Source: Camarhynchus parvulus (lineage: Eukaryota > Chordata > Aves > Passeriformes > Thraupidae). Taken from it: a stretch of DNA of 64,000 nucleotides. Positions within the stretch are counted from its first letter, which is position 1. Each line of letters begins with the position of its first letter. This document shows, in pieces, positions 51,350 to 64,000 of the stretch. Position numbers and translations under genes: made by a program. The notes under the pieces are model-generated. The model saw nothing but the letters and a program-made list of their open reading frames with translations, did not search any database and had not been told where the DNA came from. Where the stretch lies: the NCBI RefSeq assembly GCF_901933205.1, contig NC_044576.1:9705024-9769023 (forward strand), given 5' to 3'.

Positions 51350-51376
51350 AAACAGAGTCCGGAAAGGACTCTGTTT
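51350..51376. repeat. Perfect 11-bp inverted repeat, 5-base loop
   Basis: AAACAGAGTCC (51350-51360) pairs exactly with GGACTCTGTTT (51366-51376) around GGAAA. This is the tightest hairpin in the window. The mixed-base stem makes chance less likely than for AT-rich hairpins. It is followed by AATAC rather than a T run. No gene ends nearby. Confidence 0.9.
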
Positions 51377-52807
51377 AATACTTTCCCTTTTAAATAAGAA
51401 TACCTACTACATATATATAGACACATACATATAAACACCTTCTTCTGAGATCTCCTCATGAACTAATCAACTTTTAATGGAAATTATTATTCAAAACCAA
51501 AATAACCTATTCTATGGACAGACTGTTAGTTGTATCCATAGGAGGGTTGAATTTTACATACATCAACTCTTTGCTTCCAGCCTCAGGGTTTGGGGAAAAT
51601 AAACAAAAGCTTTTGACAGCAAATTGTTTACAACATTATATAAGAGGTAAAAAACTAGAACATTAAACAGATAAGTTTCTTAAAAAAAAACCAGAAGAAA
51701 ACAATTTATTTGCTAAAGAAGGCTAAGTACTAAGAGGAAAATGTACTGAATCAGGGACAATAAAAGGATAATAGAAAAGTTAGGCAGGGTGAAGTAACAC
51801 CCTGAAGAGTGATGAGATTAGAGATAGGAAAGACTTGACACTGCTCTTGGTACGTGTTCAGAATTGGAACAGAGGCAGCATGGATCAGCTGATTCCATGT
51901 AATACAGCAGCAGAGGGAAAGATCAGTTCTTTAGGATATCTCAAGTACCCCTTCCATAATCCAATTAAAAAAAAACCAAACATCCAAAATGAAAATAAAA
52001 CCAAAATGAACTGAAGCAAAACAGAAAACAGAAGGAGCTTCAAATCAGTGGAGCACAAAAACCACAATAGAACCAACCTATGCCCTTTCAGGAATTAAAA
52101 GCTAATGATTTAATGTGTTTACGTGGGTTGCTGTAATCTCATAAAACTGATGATCAATGTTGACAGCTTGCCAAGGGTCTAGACACCCCCTGTCCTGAGC
52201 TATGGAAAAGCATGGGAGCAGTTGTCATGCCAGAATATTCCTTTTATGCTATAAGAAGGTTTATGCAATTGGTGGGCTGTGCGTTTCTAAGAATTTTCTC
52301 TTAGAAGGGAAGAGGTTGAATTCTTTGCAGACTTATCCTAAAATATTCTTCAGAATTAGAGGGATTGTATTTATGATTGATCAGACCAGCAAATAAAAAC
52401 AGCCTGTCTCTTCTTTCAAGAGACAGAGCCACTGCATTGACCCTAAGATCCTGCTGGAATTCCTCATTAACTCTGCACAGAGCACATGTGTCCCATCAGA
52501 ATCCTGGTTTGTCTGCCCTCTGCCATTTCATCCCATGACTACTAATTTAGTGAGATTAAACAGATTTCCTCCACCTGCATCGTACCAGTGCACTGACCAA
52601 TTGCAGTGGCCCCGCCAAAGCAGATCCAGCTGTACACAATCCAGAATCTCCCATATAAAAGAAAACACTTGTCATTTCAAAAAAATGGGAGGAGCCAAAT
52701 GATCAGGAAAGGCAGGGATAGTGAATAAAGTTTTGACTACTTTTCTTTAATCACAACACTCCCACAACAGGATAACTGATCCAAGAATCTCTCTAAATAT
52801 GACTGTA

Positions 52808-52871
52808 GGCAGTTAACAACTGTAGTTAGCACAGGTGCAGGTAGTTAACACCTGTAATACCAGTAGGTGCC
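52808..52871. repeat. Degenerate 32-bp tandem duplication
   Basis: Units at 52808-52839 and 52840-52871 share GG(C/T)AGTTAACA(A/C)CTGTA and a terminal AGGTGC, with roughly two-thirds of positions identical. The junction also forms a short inverted repeat, ACAGGTG (52831-52837) with CACCTGT (52849-52855). Both units contain GTTAAC. It is an old local duplication. Confidence 0.75.
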
Positions 52872-55800
52872 AAGGAAGGGTATGGTTAAGGTCATTAAAG
52901 AACAATATATTGTGTATGTATTACACAGGTGTTTACTCAGCTGTTTCACATACTGGGATCAGGAAAGTGGCTTTAAACTAATGTAAGGTAAAACCAGGTT
53001 CAGATAGCAAAAAATCTTCAGGTGGGACTGAGCCTTGTGAAGGAGCAGCTTGTAGTTTGTTGTGTGCAGCCATGCAAAAGAATCTGCTAACAGAGGTGGA
53101 AAACAGAAATGCACCCAATTTTCCCATTTCATGCATTTTTAAGGAACTGAGAAGTTACATCTGAAGGATATAAAAGGTCCTGCATAAAGAGGACCAAATG
53201 GATCCAAATCACCGTCTAAGTAGGAAAGTTCATTTCATTTTGAAGAATTCTCTTTAGTTCTAATGAGTTCTGGATGTGGAGATGGGAGAAGTGACTGCCA
53301 GATGGAATTTATTTCACACTGTCTGAACTCTTTTCCCCAGAGAGCCACAGAATTCTGACTACAAGGGGAAAGAATATTAAGAAATGGAAGGGGTCTCATC
53401 TGTCAATTGTATTATACTCATTCAGTGTAACTATTCTGTTTTAGTTTGAATCTGGAACAGAATTCTGAAGGAGTTTTTCTTAAATATTTAAAAAATAAAA
53501 AAGTAAATGTGTATATTAATTCATAGAATAACCAAAATAGATGGCAGTTGAAGGTACAAACCAACCAAAGCCTGATTAGAAATGCCCATGTAATCCATTG
53601 TTCAGCCTTTATCATTTCACCCTCATTCTTTCAATATTCTTGAGTTCTTGAGAGACTTCTTGTGGTATTTTTGTATTCTCTTCAGAGACTGTGAATAACC
53701 ACAACATTATTGATTAAAAGGATAAGGTAACTCCAAGATGAGGAAACAGGATGTAAACACCAGCTCATTTTATACAAATTATCCATGGGCTGGTGGCTGC
53801 CAATAGATTCCGGTTATGCAAGAGTCACTGAGAACAAATCTAAAGCCCCCTCTTGGATTTGCATTACTGATGAGTCCCTGAGAAGTTCACCTTTGGTAGA
53901 AAAAATTCAGTCAACTTAAGTGTTTCCTATCCTTTCTAAAATAACAGTCAACCTAATTTGGGAAGCTTCTGACCAGACCTGTCAGAGGATACAAAAAGTA
54001 CAGAGCAGCAGTGCCACAGGGGCTTTTGATTTATAGTAAAGCGTGAGGAGATGCCAGAGGAGACTGCATAAAATTGCAAGCAGCACTGCAAAATTGTTGC
54101 CTCTTCACAGGAAGAGAGCACTCTGGCATTGAATGACAAAAGTATTTTTTCAAAATAACATAGAGAATCTATTATAGATCTGGAAATTAAATTCAGACCT
54201 CCTCAGGCCCTGAATCCAAACCTCTGTTGTCTCACAAGTCTGGTATCTTTCAGAACTGCACATTTCCAGTGCCTCTAGCTTCCATGTTGAAACAGGGATG
54301 TCACTTAGAATAAAAATTTTGAGTACCTCACATTCTATCAAAGGCCATTGTCAATAGAGTTCCTTTATATCCAGATGGATACATCCCCATGAAATACACA
54401 GAACATGTTCGTGTCACTTCACTTCTCAAAGACAAACTGTCCTTCTGGCTCCTCCAGAACAGAAAAGGTATTTGTCAAAATTACTTAAAACACAACACAC
54501 ACACAATGTTTGGTAACTACTGGCAGGTTTACACGTCCAAGTGTTACCCTGGCAGTTGTAGCTGGGCCACAAGCCCAGAGAAAACAGCTACAGCATTCAA
54601 AAATACAGCACTAGACATACTGAGAATGATGGTCCACTTGTTCAGAGAGGGGAAAGATAACAGGAATTGTATTCACTTCCCCATAAATAACTATTGCACT
54701 AAGTGTTCTGAGTGCAACATGAATGTAAAGATCAGAAAAGGTAATTGACTCAAGACTAACAGCATTTCAGTACTGAGCATTGCCAAGGCAACACCACAGC
54801 CTTCCAGTCAGGTTCACACTTCATCCTTTGGCTCAACTGGATTTGGCACCACCACTTGCACAAAGGACATAAGAAAAAATGTGCCTGTGACCTTCAAGAC
54901 CAATAGGTGGCATTTTAAAAGCAGAAAGACTTCTGTGCATATCACATTACAGATGCTGTAAAAAGTCCACTACATCCTGGAGCTGAATAGTCAAGCCTGA
55001 TCACACATTTGACCTTTACAAATATACAAACAGGATGGCAGGAGAGATTATTTTAATCAGATCTGAATGCATATGAGAGCCCAACATGAAAATTATATGG
55101 ATTATGCAATTATACTTCTATCTAACATTTCAGCAGAAAGCAACAGAGATTCCTGTTGCAATTGCCACAAATCACAATAGCACTCAGATTAAAATTTAAA
55201 ACACAATTTATGAAACACTCATAGACTTCCATTGGCTAAAAAAAAATAACTATCTCAGATTGACTTTCATAGATGTGACAGCACAGGTCCTACTGCTGTG
55301 TGTCAAACAATTTCATAGGCTCACTGCTCTTTGCTGCACAGGGAAGGTACATTTGCAGTTATTTTTGTTGTAAGATTTCTCCCCATCTCTGGACAGGGTG
55401 GGGAGCAGGAGCTCCAAAAAATGGCATAGAAAAAACCACACATTCTCAATACAGTGGAGTGACACAAAGAAAACAGAAGAAGTGTTTGTTGAGCTAGGTC
55501 TACCATCACAAACCATACTCTCAGCCCTCTCAGCCAGCTGGCAGGTCAGGCAAGAGAAGTAAACTTATCATTACATTGAGTTAAATGTACATTGAGTTGA
55601 ACTATGTTAGGCTTTTACTTTCATACTTTAATCAGGGCCCTACATGCCTACCTTAATTCCTCCACCATGTTCCTGGAGATACACCTTCCAGATTTTTCCT
55701 GTGGTTACTGTAATGTGCAACATTTCCATGGGATCTCTGAAATTAGCATAAACCACACATTAGCTGTTGTTCCAGACCACATATGCTGATTTTACTGCTT

Positions 55801-58200
55801 TGCTTCTGCTTTTGATCAAGCTAAACCTAAGTTCACTTTTGACCCTTGCCTCATTTCCTATCCATTTTAATGATCCAATAGCACAAAGCAAGCAATATTT
55901 TTTTTTAGTCACACAGAAATTAAATTGTTTTCTGTAGCAACACTGTGTAATTGCTACTAATATTCTGGGAGGCACAAATTGGCAATTAAACAGATTTTTA
56001 TAAAACTGCCATTTTCTTAGATGTAAAGATGGCTAAAAGAATAATGAGAACTTAATTTCAACTGCAGGATAAAGGGAATGTAAGTGAAACACCTTTTTGG
56101 TATTTTGTTTGTTTGTTTTTATTTACACTTTCCATATTGAAATACTGACTTATTGCAATAGTGGAAGAGGATATGTATTAGCTTTTCACTGTAGATACCA
56201 TATGCATTGTATCTGAAATAAAATAAAAGGGGTTTAAAAGGATAAAAAGGAAACATACATTACTCAGAGAAAAAGCCATTGATGGATAACTGTTATTGAA
56301 CCAGAAAGAAATAATGAGACCATGGCTAGCAAGTGAAAAAGATGGGTTTAAGAGTGAACATTTAAAAGACAGTGACACATTGCATCAGGATCCTTCTGTT
56401 CTTTCTCTGAGAATGCAAAAGACATAATAAACAAGAAAGGAGGAATTCAAGTATGTGAATTTAAGAAGAACCATTCAGTAAATTGCAGCCTGTGAGATGT
56501 GGTCTAATCAGGAAACTGACACAACTGCTTAACTTCCAGAATAAAGTCTATAGAAAGGATGGATTCCTATAGACAGAAAAGGGTGCAGAGATACATTGCA
56601 GAAGGAGGAGCAGCACATGGCAGAAGAAAGGAAAGATATGCATGCTGACTGCAGGAGCACTGCCAATTGGTACTGAATTGAAAGATACATAGTTGGAATA
56701 TTATAGGAAATTGCTGTAGAGCTCCAGGGCAAGATAAGAAGCCAGACATGGCAATTTAAAGTAGGGGAAAGGCAAGAGTAGCTAGAACAGGGATCAAGAA
56801 GGGTTTGGATGATGTACATCCCAGAGAGGATAAAGACTGCAGAATGATATTGAAAGAAAACATTTTTCCTGTGATTCTGAGGACATGTCCATAGCCACTT
56901 CCTGCTTGACATTAAACATGAGCAGAAATCACATGCTTAGCAAAGAGCAGGTAGCTGATCAAAATGTGATGAAAGCTAACAGAGTTTGAAGATGTACTTA
57001 CAAGATAGCACTGCAAATTTATTTCATTCTCTTAAAGCAAATATTTTGGGCATATATAAAATTGCCAGATTTGCCTGCATCAAATCCCTTTTAGAAAATA
57101 AATGCTAGAATACATTTACATTTCAATTGAATCAGCACTCAGGAATGAAACAAAATAGAAAAAGCCAAGGGCAACCTCAGGAAAGGGGAGTTGCAGAGCG
57201 TTTCTAGCTCTGGGAAAAAAAAATCCATGTTCTGTATGTTCTGTCAGTATTGGGAGCTGGGGCCTCAGACACTGGAAGCACCAATGGTAAAGACAGAGGA
57301 GACCACACAACCATGCTGTTTGTAGGATTGGGAGCACAGTGGTGTTGGTAGGGGTTGTCCTTTCAAGTATGAGATGCATTCTTTCTCAAAAGGATCAAAC
57401 CCGATTCTGAACTCACTTTGATACCAGAAAGGTCAGCCCTCAGCCTGGGCAGTGCAACCCTTATTAGCAGTGTTAATATTTTGACACTTCTGGATTGATC
57501 TATAACCTCACAAGTTATTTGCCTCAGTTTTATTTCAGAAGTTGGACTAACATTTCATTACTGAGTAGTTTGTCAGGCCTTCAATTTTTTCACCTCCCTT
57601 CAACACATTCAGCTAAAATAGGGCAGCCTGGTAATAAGAACTATCAGATAGGGCAAGCACCAGAGAACAAAGCTTCTCCATTTCACTGGATCTACACCAT
57701 ATATAAACTTCCCAGTTCATATGTGGTAACAAGATTTAGAATGTCTGTTATTTAGTTACTGACAAAAAACATCCAGCAGCCTATTTACACAGTCTTATTG
57801 TGGTAATGTATTGCAATTTTAAGTTTGGACTTTGCTATCAAGGAACAACGTCAAAAAATACTTTAATAAAAATAGCATCTATTTACTTTCTTGTCAAAAG
57901 AAAGGTTTTCCCTTCACATGTCAGCAAAATATTTGACTTAGTTTTTTCTTGCCTATCATTCTGCAAAGCTATTTAAAAAACTGTCATCTGTGATCAGCAT
58001 TGATGCTAGTTATATTCTTATGCCACATTTTAAAAAGAAAAGCAAGTCCTCAGTCTGGAGCAGTCCACCTACCAAGTTGCCTTGGAATCAGGAATCTTAA
58101 AAAGCCTGCAAGTTTCACCTTTCAAGGAGCAATGAGAACAAGTGCCAGAACCCCCTAGTTTGTCATGTGCTGTTGCTTGTCAACCTGCCAGGCAGTTTGC
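52872..58200. other. Unique AT-rich noncoding DNA
   Basis: No gene is established. A 119-codon plus frame (54389-54748) with splice-like ends is discussed in the findings. A 127-codon minus frame (56529-56912) has no domain and overlaps another open frame. Confidence 0.5.
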
Positions 58201-58267
58201 CAAAGCTGAGGCAGGAGAGCCTGCTGCAAACCCAGCAGGGGTCTGTCAGAGCCGTACCTCAGCTTTG
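58201..58267. repeat. Nested inverted repeats
   Basis: Outer arms CAAAGCTGAGG (58201-58211) and CCTCAGCTTTG (58257-58267) are exact complements. Within them CCTGCTG (58220-58226) and CAGCAGG (58233-58239) form a second hairpin with a 6-base loop. A transcript of either strand could fold into a stem with an unequal internal loop and a terminal hairpin. The internal loop (8 against 17 bases) is too uneven for an ordinary microRNA precursor. Confidence 0.8.
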
Positions 58268-61200
58268 CTGACATGAAAATGTCTGTGCAAGCCATTCTGA
58301 TTTCAGCAAGCCAGCAAGTTCTGCTGCACAGAGATTGGTCACTTTGAAAGAATGGACTATGACCGAAGTTATCTTTTCTATATTCCTATCAAGAAAGTAC
58401 TCATGAGAATTTCCCTGGCCAGCCTTACTCAGCTGAAGTCACAAAAAAAGCTTCTTCCCCAGGTCACCTTTGGATATGGAAACCTGCACTGCATTGGGTA
58501 CACAGATCTGTCTCCTGTCTGAGCCAAATATCCTTTTCTTCCATCGTAATTTCCATAGAAGAGGCTCTGAAGGCTACCCACTTAACTTCTGAGATTACTA
58601 AAACTGCAGGATTCAGTTCTGTAAGAGGTCTGGGCACTGCTGTGAACAATGTACTGAGCTCACTGAGCTACACCAGTAATCATTCCAAGTTGTAACTGCA
58701 CCCTGATGATGGAAGGCAGCTCAGAGGAGATGGACAAAAGCAGTGAGCTCACAGAATATTGTAAAGAATGAGCATCAGGTATCAAAGCAAGCTGGAGTTA
58801 TCTCAGTGCAAGGAGGGCTTGGTGTCACCTTTGGTTTTAGGGACACTGCTGCACCAGTGGGCAGCTGGTCACATATCTCAGCCTTTCCTGAGGTGTCTCT
58901 TTTCACAACCAGAAGAAATTTAATGAAATTAAATGAGACCACCATAGAGCCAGGAGAAGTTGATTTCTAAGTCTAGCAAATAGCACAAAGCCTTGTATTT
59001 GAGAAAAGAGGATGTGAAGTTTATGAACTAAAACACACTTACTTTTACAAAGAGGCTGTAATGGTGTAAAATTTATTCTATACTTCTTAGCTACCACTAA
59101 GCATGTTAAATCTCTCAGCTATTTGATCAAATATACAGTTTCAGTACTCCTGAATAGAGCCTGTGTTTTTCCATTACACTAACTAGCATATACCCAAAAT
59201 GCCAGCATCAGCATTCACCAAGAAAGGATTTCCAAAAAAAAAAAATTTGAAAACCATAAATTTTAAAGAAGATAAAAACCTATATAGAGATAAATCTTCA
59301 TAGCAATTCCAAGGATATGTGACAGCATGAAGTGGAGTGGGTTGATGAAGAAACATTGCAATTATAAAACCCTGTAATCTGGAACAGGGATAGCTGATTC
59401 CTGTGATGGTGTAATTCTGCTGGTTTTAACATTACATTATGTAGCTATGGTATCTGATTAGGTAATTTACATGGAGTGATTTGACAGGAATTTTAAAATA
59501 TCCTTACCGCTTTATATATCTATTAGAAAGGAACATTTTCTATTTTACTGTCTATGCAATGAGGCAAGGAATCTTACATCTTTGAGAATATGAATCCGGA
59601 AGACAAGAATTTATTACAAAGTACTTGCTACAGAGTAGAGACTCAGGTGAGATTTTTCTTCAAAGTCTGCCAAATAAATAATTTATAAATTGAAGAGATT
59701 CACTCATTTAAATGCCTACATTTTATTAAACCAGTCCTCAGACTACTCAAAGAGTTTCTGTTTGTTTAAAACTCTGATCTCCAATTTCCATTTAGTTTGG
59801 CCTTCCTTTAACACCACTATAATTCCCTATTTTGTTTTTCCATTGCTGATTCTCCCTTACAATCTGCTAGAGCTTTACTTTTAATTTTTTTCATTAGAGG
59901 CTCCTTCTTCAACACTCCAGAGCTGTGCTCCTTACTTTATCTTTGTGCTTTTCTCTAACCCATCTTACATGCATACGAGTTTCACAATTACTTTAAAACC
60001 TGCATCTCACAGTTCTATTATCTGACTTTCTTCTTCAAACTAATATTTAGCCTTCCTGTACAGATATCTCCTCCAAGGTAGCAGAGGTACTTTCAAAGGG
60101 TTGATTTCATCTACTTGTGCACAGCTCTGCCTCATGCACTGCTTATATATTCAGTGGGAAATTCAAGCAGAGAAGTTAGGATAGGAAGAATTCTTTTGTC
60201 ATTTCTCTATCAGCTGTTGCTCAACACCTTAGACAAGATTCCTAGATTTAAAATAAACCCTACCTAAAGGTATATTTATGCTAGCAAATTAAGCAGTGCC
60301 AGGAAAGAGACCACCAGTGTTAAGAGGCATTGAAACTTGTTTTGACTGTTATATTTTTAAATCTCAAATGGTTTTTGCATGTAGCAAATCACACCCCACT
60401 AAACAATTCCCTGGAGACAGCAGATAACAAGGATCATTCCCAGAAAAAACATGTCAGCGTGAATTTTGCCCACCTGTTCCTTACGCTGGAGGGTAAAACT
60501 GTTCCACAATACAGACATGGTTTTTTCCATGCCAGCTGCCTTCACTGTCTGAAAACAGTCCAAAGCACATCTAATTTAACTGTAGAGATGTAACCAGTAA
60601 GGCCACTAGTATTCACTATCAGTCCTGCCATTTTAAATGATGTGGAGTTTACTCAGGGGCAGGAGAGTGAGAAATACAAGAGTAATTTAGAATAACATAG
60701 CTAAGTGGGTCTTTAATTATTGAATCCTCAAGCAATGTCATTTGGGATCAATCAATGAGGGAGTTTGCGCTGAACATCACATTAACTTCTTCAAGAGCTT
60801 TATCTCCAGTGTTAATTTCTTTTATACAGTTTAACCATTGAAAGTTTATTCTTAAATGTTTACATATGGAACCAGGAGACAGCTACAAAAAGAGCAAACA
60901 TAACTGATGCATGTGAAGCTTCCTACCTGGAGTTTGCATGGGAATTTAGCATTCATGAGACAGCTGCAGTACATCTTTATTGCTGCTGGCATACTGATAG
61001 CACAGTGCTATTTCACACTATTTCATGCAGCACTTCAGCAATCCAGAAGAGGTTGCATGGATTCAGGTCAGGACTGTAAATCCTATCTCCCAGGAGTTTC
61101 ATGCTGAGCAGCTGACATTTCAGCAACTCCCCCCCTTCAGCAACAGAGTTTAAATAATAAGCCCAGCAGACAAACCTTGCAAAACAACAACTCTGTCATT

Positions 61201-61438
61201 CACTTACTTCGAAACAACTCTATGAAATGCATAGATCTGATGAACACACACAGCCTTACAGGCAAACTAAAAGTGCATACAGCAAGAGTTTGACACTCTT
61301 GTTCTGATTCAGTAATATGCAGGCGTGAAAAGACCACAGAGAAAAAATATATTCCATGCTGGTTCTGCACAGCAGTTCCACAAGGGTTCAACACTAGACC
61401 TAGAAGGGTCAAACATAGTTATTTACAACCCACTTTGC
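58268..61438. other. Unique AT-rich noncoding DNA
   Basis: No gene, RNA or repeat recognised. Frames are 87 codons or fewer. An 11-base A run lies near 59236. Confidence 0.6.
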
Positions 61439-61497
61439 AATGTTTCAGAAAACTAAGGTTTTCTACAACATCTAGGTTTTGAGTTTTCTGAAGCATT
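61439..61497. repeat. 16-bp inverted repeat with 27-base spacer
   Basis: AATGTTTCAGAAAACT (61439-61454) pairs with AGTTTTCTGAAGCATT (61482-61497) along all 16 positions, with a single T:G wobble. It is the longest inverted repeat I found here. The 59-bp element could be a hairpin in RNA or the remains of a short palindromic transposon. No flanking target duplication is obvious. Confidence 0.88.
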
Positions 61498-64000
61498 TAA
61501 GGCTTCCAAAACATTTTTCCAGTATTTAGTTATACCAACAGCTGTATTGCCAGCAGTGAAAATTGACCCATACCCCATAATCTTGCAGTATGCAAGACCT
61601 GAACTAGGCTGAGAGGAACCCTGGACTCCTTACAGAGCCCTTACTATGATCCTTCTGCTGAATCACATTCAGTCAGTGCAGTATCTCCATTTTTAAATTT
61701 TGTCAGTAAATAGAGGTAATTTTTTCCTTTCCCAAATCTAGCATCTCAAAAGGTATGGTCCTAGCTGCACAAGAATCACATGCCTGCATTTTTATCTTTA
61801 CGCAGTTTACATACCACACTATTGAAACAAAAACCTTATCACAAGAAAGAGGGATATCTCTGCTCTTCTCTCATCACAATTAAAACAGTTTCATCTTTTG
61901 TCCTTACAAAGGTTCTCATGTAATTCTTATTTCCATAACACTAAATAGTTCTCAAGTGATAAAACAGAATAAAACTCTCTGTCTACACATCCCATTTAGC
62001 CTCACCTTTGCCAAAAATGAAAATCATGGCTTCTTACTGCAGAAGAAAAAAAAAAAACCAGCTGCTTTTCCCTTAAATATCATTGGCCAATGTCCAAAAC
62101 CCAGTGGCTGATTCTTCCTCCTCTAGCTGCATCCAAAACCCACTTTCTTATTAATTCAAGAGGCATATGGTGAAAGATTCCTTGAGGAAAGACGATGGGG
62201 AGGAAGGTAACACTGTCTGTTTAGATCCTTCCTTATCTAAACCTTCGTGTCAGGTTGAAGTAGTGCACTTTTTAACTACTTTTGCAACTGAAGCTGAAAA
62301 ATAAATAGCTAAGGCAATGTAAAACAGGTGTGGACAAGAAATTCTCCATTTTGTATAATTTTATACCAGTGTAAAGCACTCCCTCGATAAAATAAGTTCT
62401 CAGCATTGTGTAGTACCTCACAGGGGACAGTCACAGAAAACGGACACAGAGCTGTACACAGTGGCTCAGGTAAGAATGAGTTGGGACTGCCACCAAAGGT
62501 CAGAGGAACTCAGGTGCAAACTTGATGGAACCACAGAGGGAAACTTCACCAGCCTCCCTGGCTGAGGTCCTCTCCATGACAGAGCCCAGCTACTTATGGA
62601 GCAAAGCTCCCAGTCAGCCCATTGCAGACTCATGACACACTCTCAAATGGAATTTTGAACAATGCACTCAGATCCTCATCTTTCAAAATCCTAATACTCT
62701 AGATCTTGTCAATGAAACCCATAGGGAAATACCAAGCATAATACTAATTAAAACAGGAAAACCCCAAAGGAACTACTGTAGAAAAAACTGTGAAAAAAAT
62801 TCTTCTTTTTTTTCCAATTGAAAGGAGATTTGCCAAATTCAAATTAATATAAACTAATTCCATGCAAAGCTTTAACTAGCTTTTGAATTTTTACTGTTGC
62901 TTTGCTCACTGACAGTCACTTAGTAGAGCAATAAAAGTTACATCTACTACTACATCTGTCTGAGACACCCAAAAAATTAAAAATGGAGTGAACACATCAT
63001 TTAAATGAAGAACAATGGAAAAAGAATTCTAAAATAATGAACAAGTGTGAGCCTTGGAAAATTGATACTGTTAAGAGTCACCTGAAAGTTGAAGTAACTT
63101 TACATTATTTACATTAATCAATGACTAAGAACAGAGCTCAAGGAAACCTGCAGAAGGGTTAGTTTGTGAGAAAAGGCACCAACAAACAACCTGTTCATGT
63201 TTATCTAAGTGATTCACTCCAAATTTGCCTTGCTCACCATGAAATAAGGCCCTTTTGGATGGCAGGAAAATGAATGATACCAACGCTGTTCTGACAGTTT
63301 CAGGTGGTGTAACAACCTAGTATTGACATTACTACCTAGGATGAAAACAAGATGTGTAAGAGTGTGAATCTACTAGCTATTAACAGTTTCCATCAGCAGC
63401 TACTTAATTAAGATTAAAATAGCCCTCTGAGGGATCTCTACAACTTTATAGCATAAATAGCTAAAAGAATTTTATGTTTAAACGTGTGCTAAAAGTAGGA
63501 AGAATTATAATGTTTGATTGAATGCCTGATCTTCAGTACAGTTATACAAAATGTGGATCTGCTTTAAAGTCCAGCAAGATACACATGTTCTAAAGAAGCA
63601 GCATTCCAGAGATAGGAGACTGTATCAGCAGCTGGAACTAACCAGGAACAGAAGCATACAGGATAAATCAGCCATGTCCTCAGGCTGCTGATTTTTCAGT
63701 GAATTAGAGAGAAACTTTCTATTCCTACATTTTGGGCTTTGGGCAGTTTGCCATTAAAAACAAAACCAGTGAATCAGTAAAATTTACATCCCACAGTCTG
63801 CATGATATTCATGCTAAATCTGTCCTCTCATCATGCCAGCTCTACCACTGCTGCAGGTGTCAACTTTGTCCATGGCTGAAGACAAAGTGGCATTTTTTTC
63901 TATCTGTTTTCGACACAGGATCCGCTGATAGACAACAAGAAAAGCATTCAAATAGTAATTAAGTTCTACTTGCTTGACTTGCATCAAAAATACGAGAAAC
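61498..64000. other. Unique AT-rich noncoding DNA
   Basis: No gene or repeat recognised to the window end. Frames are 76 codons or fewer. A 12-base A run lies at 62046-62057. Confidence 0.6.

Larger units (their letters stand above)
50791..52807. other. Unique AT-rich noncoding DNA
   Basis: No gene recognised. The main features are the 20-base T run at 50935-50954, the hairpin at 51350-51376 and alternating ATATAT/CATA sequence near 51410-51440. Confidence 0.6.

Noticed and set aside
51350..51385. Hairpin as a bacterial-type terminator
   Set aside because: No T run follows and the genome is vertebrate, so this terminator type does not apply.
56529..56912. 127-codon minus-strand frame with hydrophobic stretches
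   Set aside because: No domain, another frame overlaps it, and hydrophobic runs are expected from translated AT-rich DNA.
1..64000. tRNA, rRNA, mitochondrial insertions or retroviral coding remnants
   Set aside because: I looked for tRNA B-box patterns, known rRNA strings, mitochondrial-like segments and retroviral protein motifs and saw none convincing. A tRNAscan or translated database search would be decisive.

Overview
This looks like a gene-poor stretch of a bird nuclear genome, either intergenic or deep intronic. The strongest taxonomic evidence is the repeat set. There are three clear 3' ends of CR1 LINEs, the dominant retroposon of birds, in both orientations. There are also two retroviral LTR remnants that I recognise as avian types, and scattered T/G-rich (or, on the other strand, A/C-rich) tracts of the kind common in bird DNA. 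I saw no mammalian Alu, L1 or B-type repeats. The LTR types suggest a neoavian, possibly a songbird, but I cannot place the species.

I found no protein-coding gene, rRNA or tRNA that I can support. The longest open frames are about 115-162 codons. They have no recognisable domains, often lack an ATG start, and are matched by equally open frames on the opposite strand or fall inside repeats. Bacterial features (operons, ribosome binding sites, CRISPR, IS elements) do not apply.

Layout. 1-4417 is unique AT-rich sequence. 4418-4837 is an eight-copy minisatellite of about 52 bp whose units carry alternating CA/TG runs and E-box-like cores. 4838-16503 is unique sequence with a short inverted repeat and a possible regulatory segment near 10.86-11.16 kb. 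16504-16695 is the largest A/C-rich tract. 17754-17930 is a CR1 on the minus strand with an internal gap. 18-36 kb is mostly unique, with tracts at 24.4, 25.6, 29.5 and 36.1 kb. 37743-38265 is a truncated avian LTR and 39194-39716 a CR1 3' end, both on the minus strand. 41958-42122 is another A/C tract. 44758-44987 is a CR1 3' end on the plus strand. 46657-46927 is a complete solo LTR, with TG...CA ends and a perfect 6-bp target-site duplication. 50505-50790 is the only local CpG cluster, with promoter-like motifs. 51-64 kb is unique sequence holding several strong inverted repeats.

The best items for follow-up are the solo LTR with its duplication, the promoter-like CpG cluster near 50.6 kb, the structured minisatellite, the 16-bp inverted repeat near 61.46 kb and the dispersed T/G-rich tracts. 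I did not find a convincing new biological system. Family assignments rest on memory of consensus sequences and were not checked by search.
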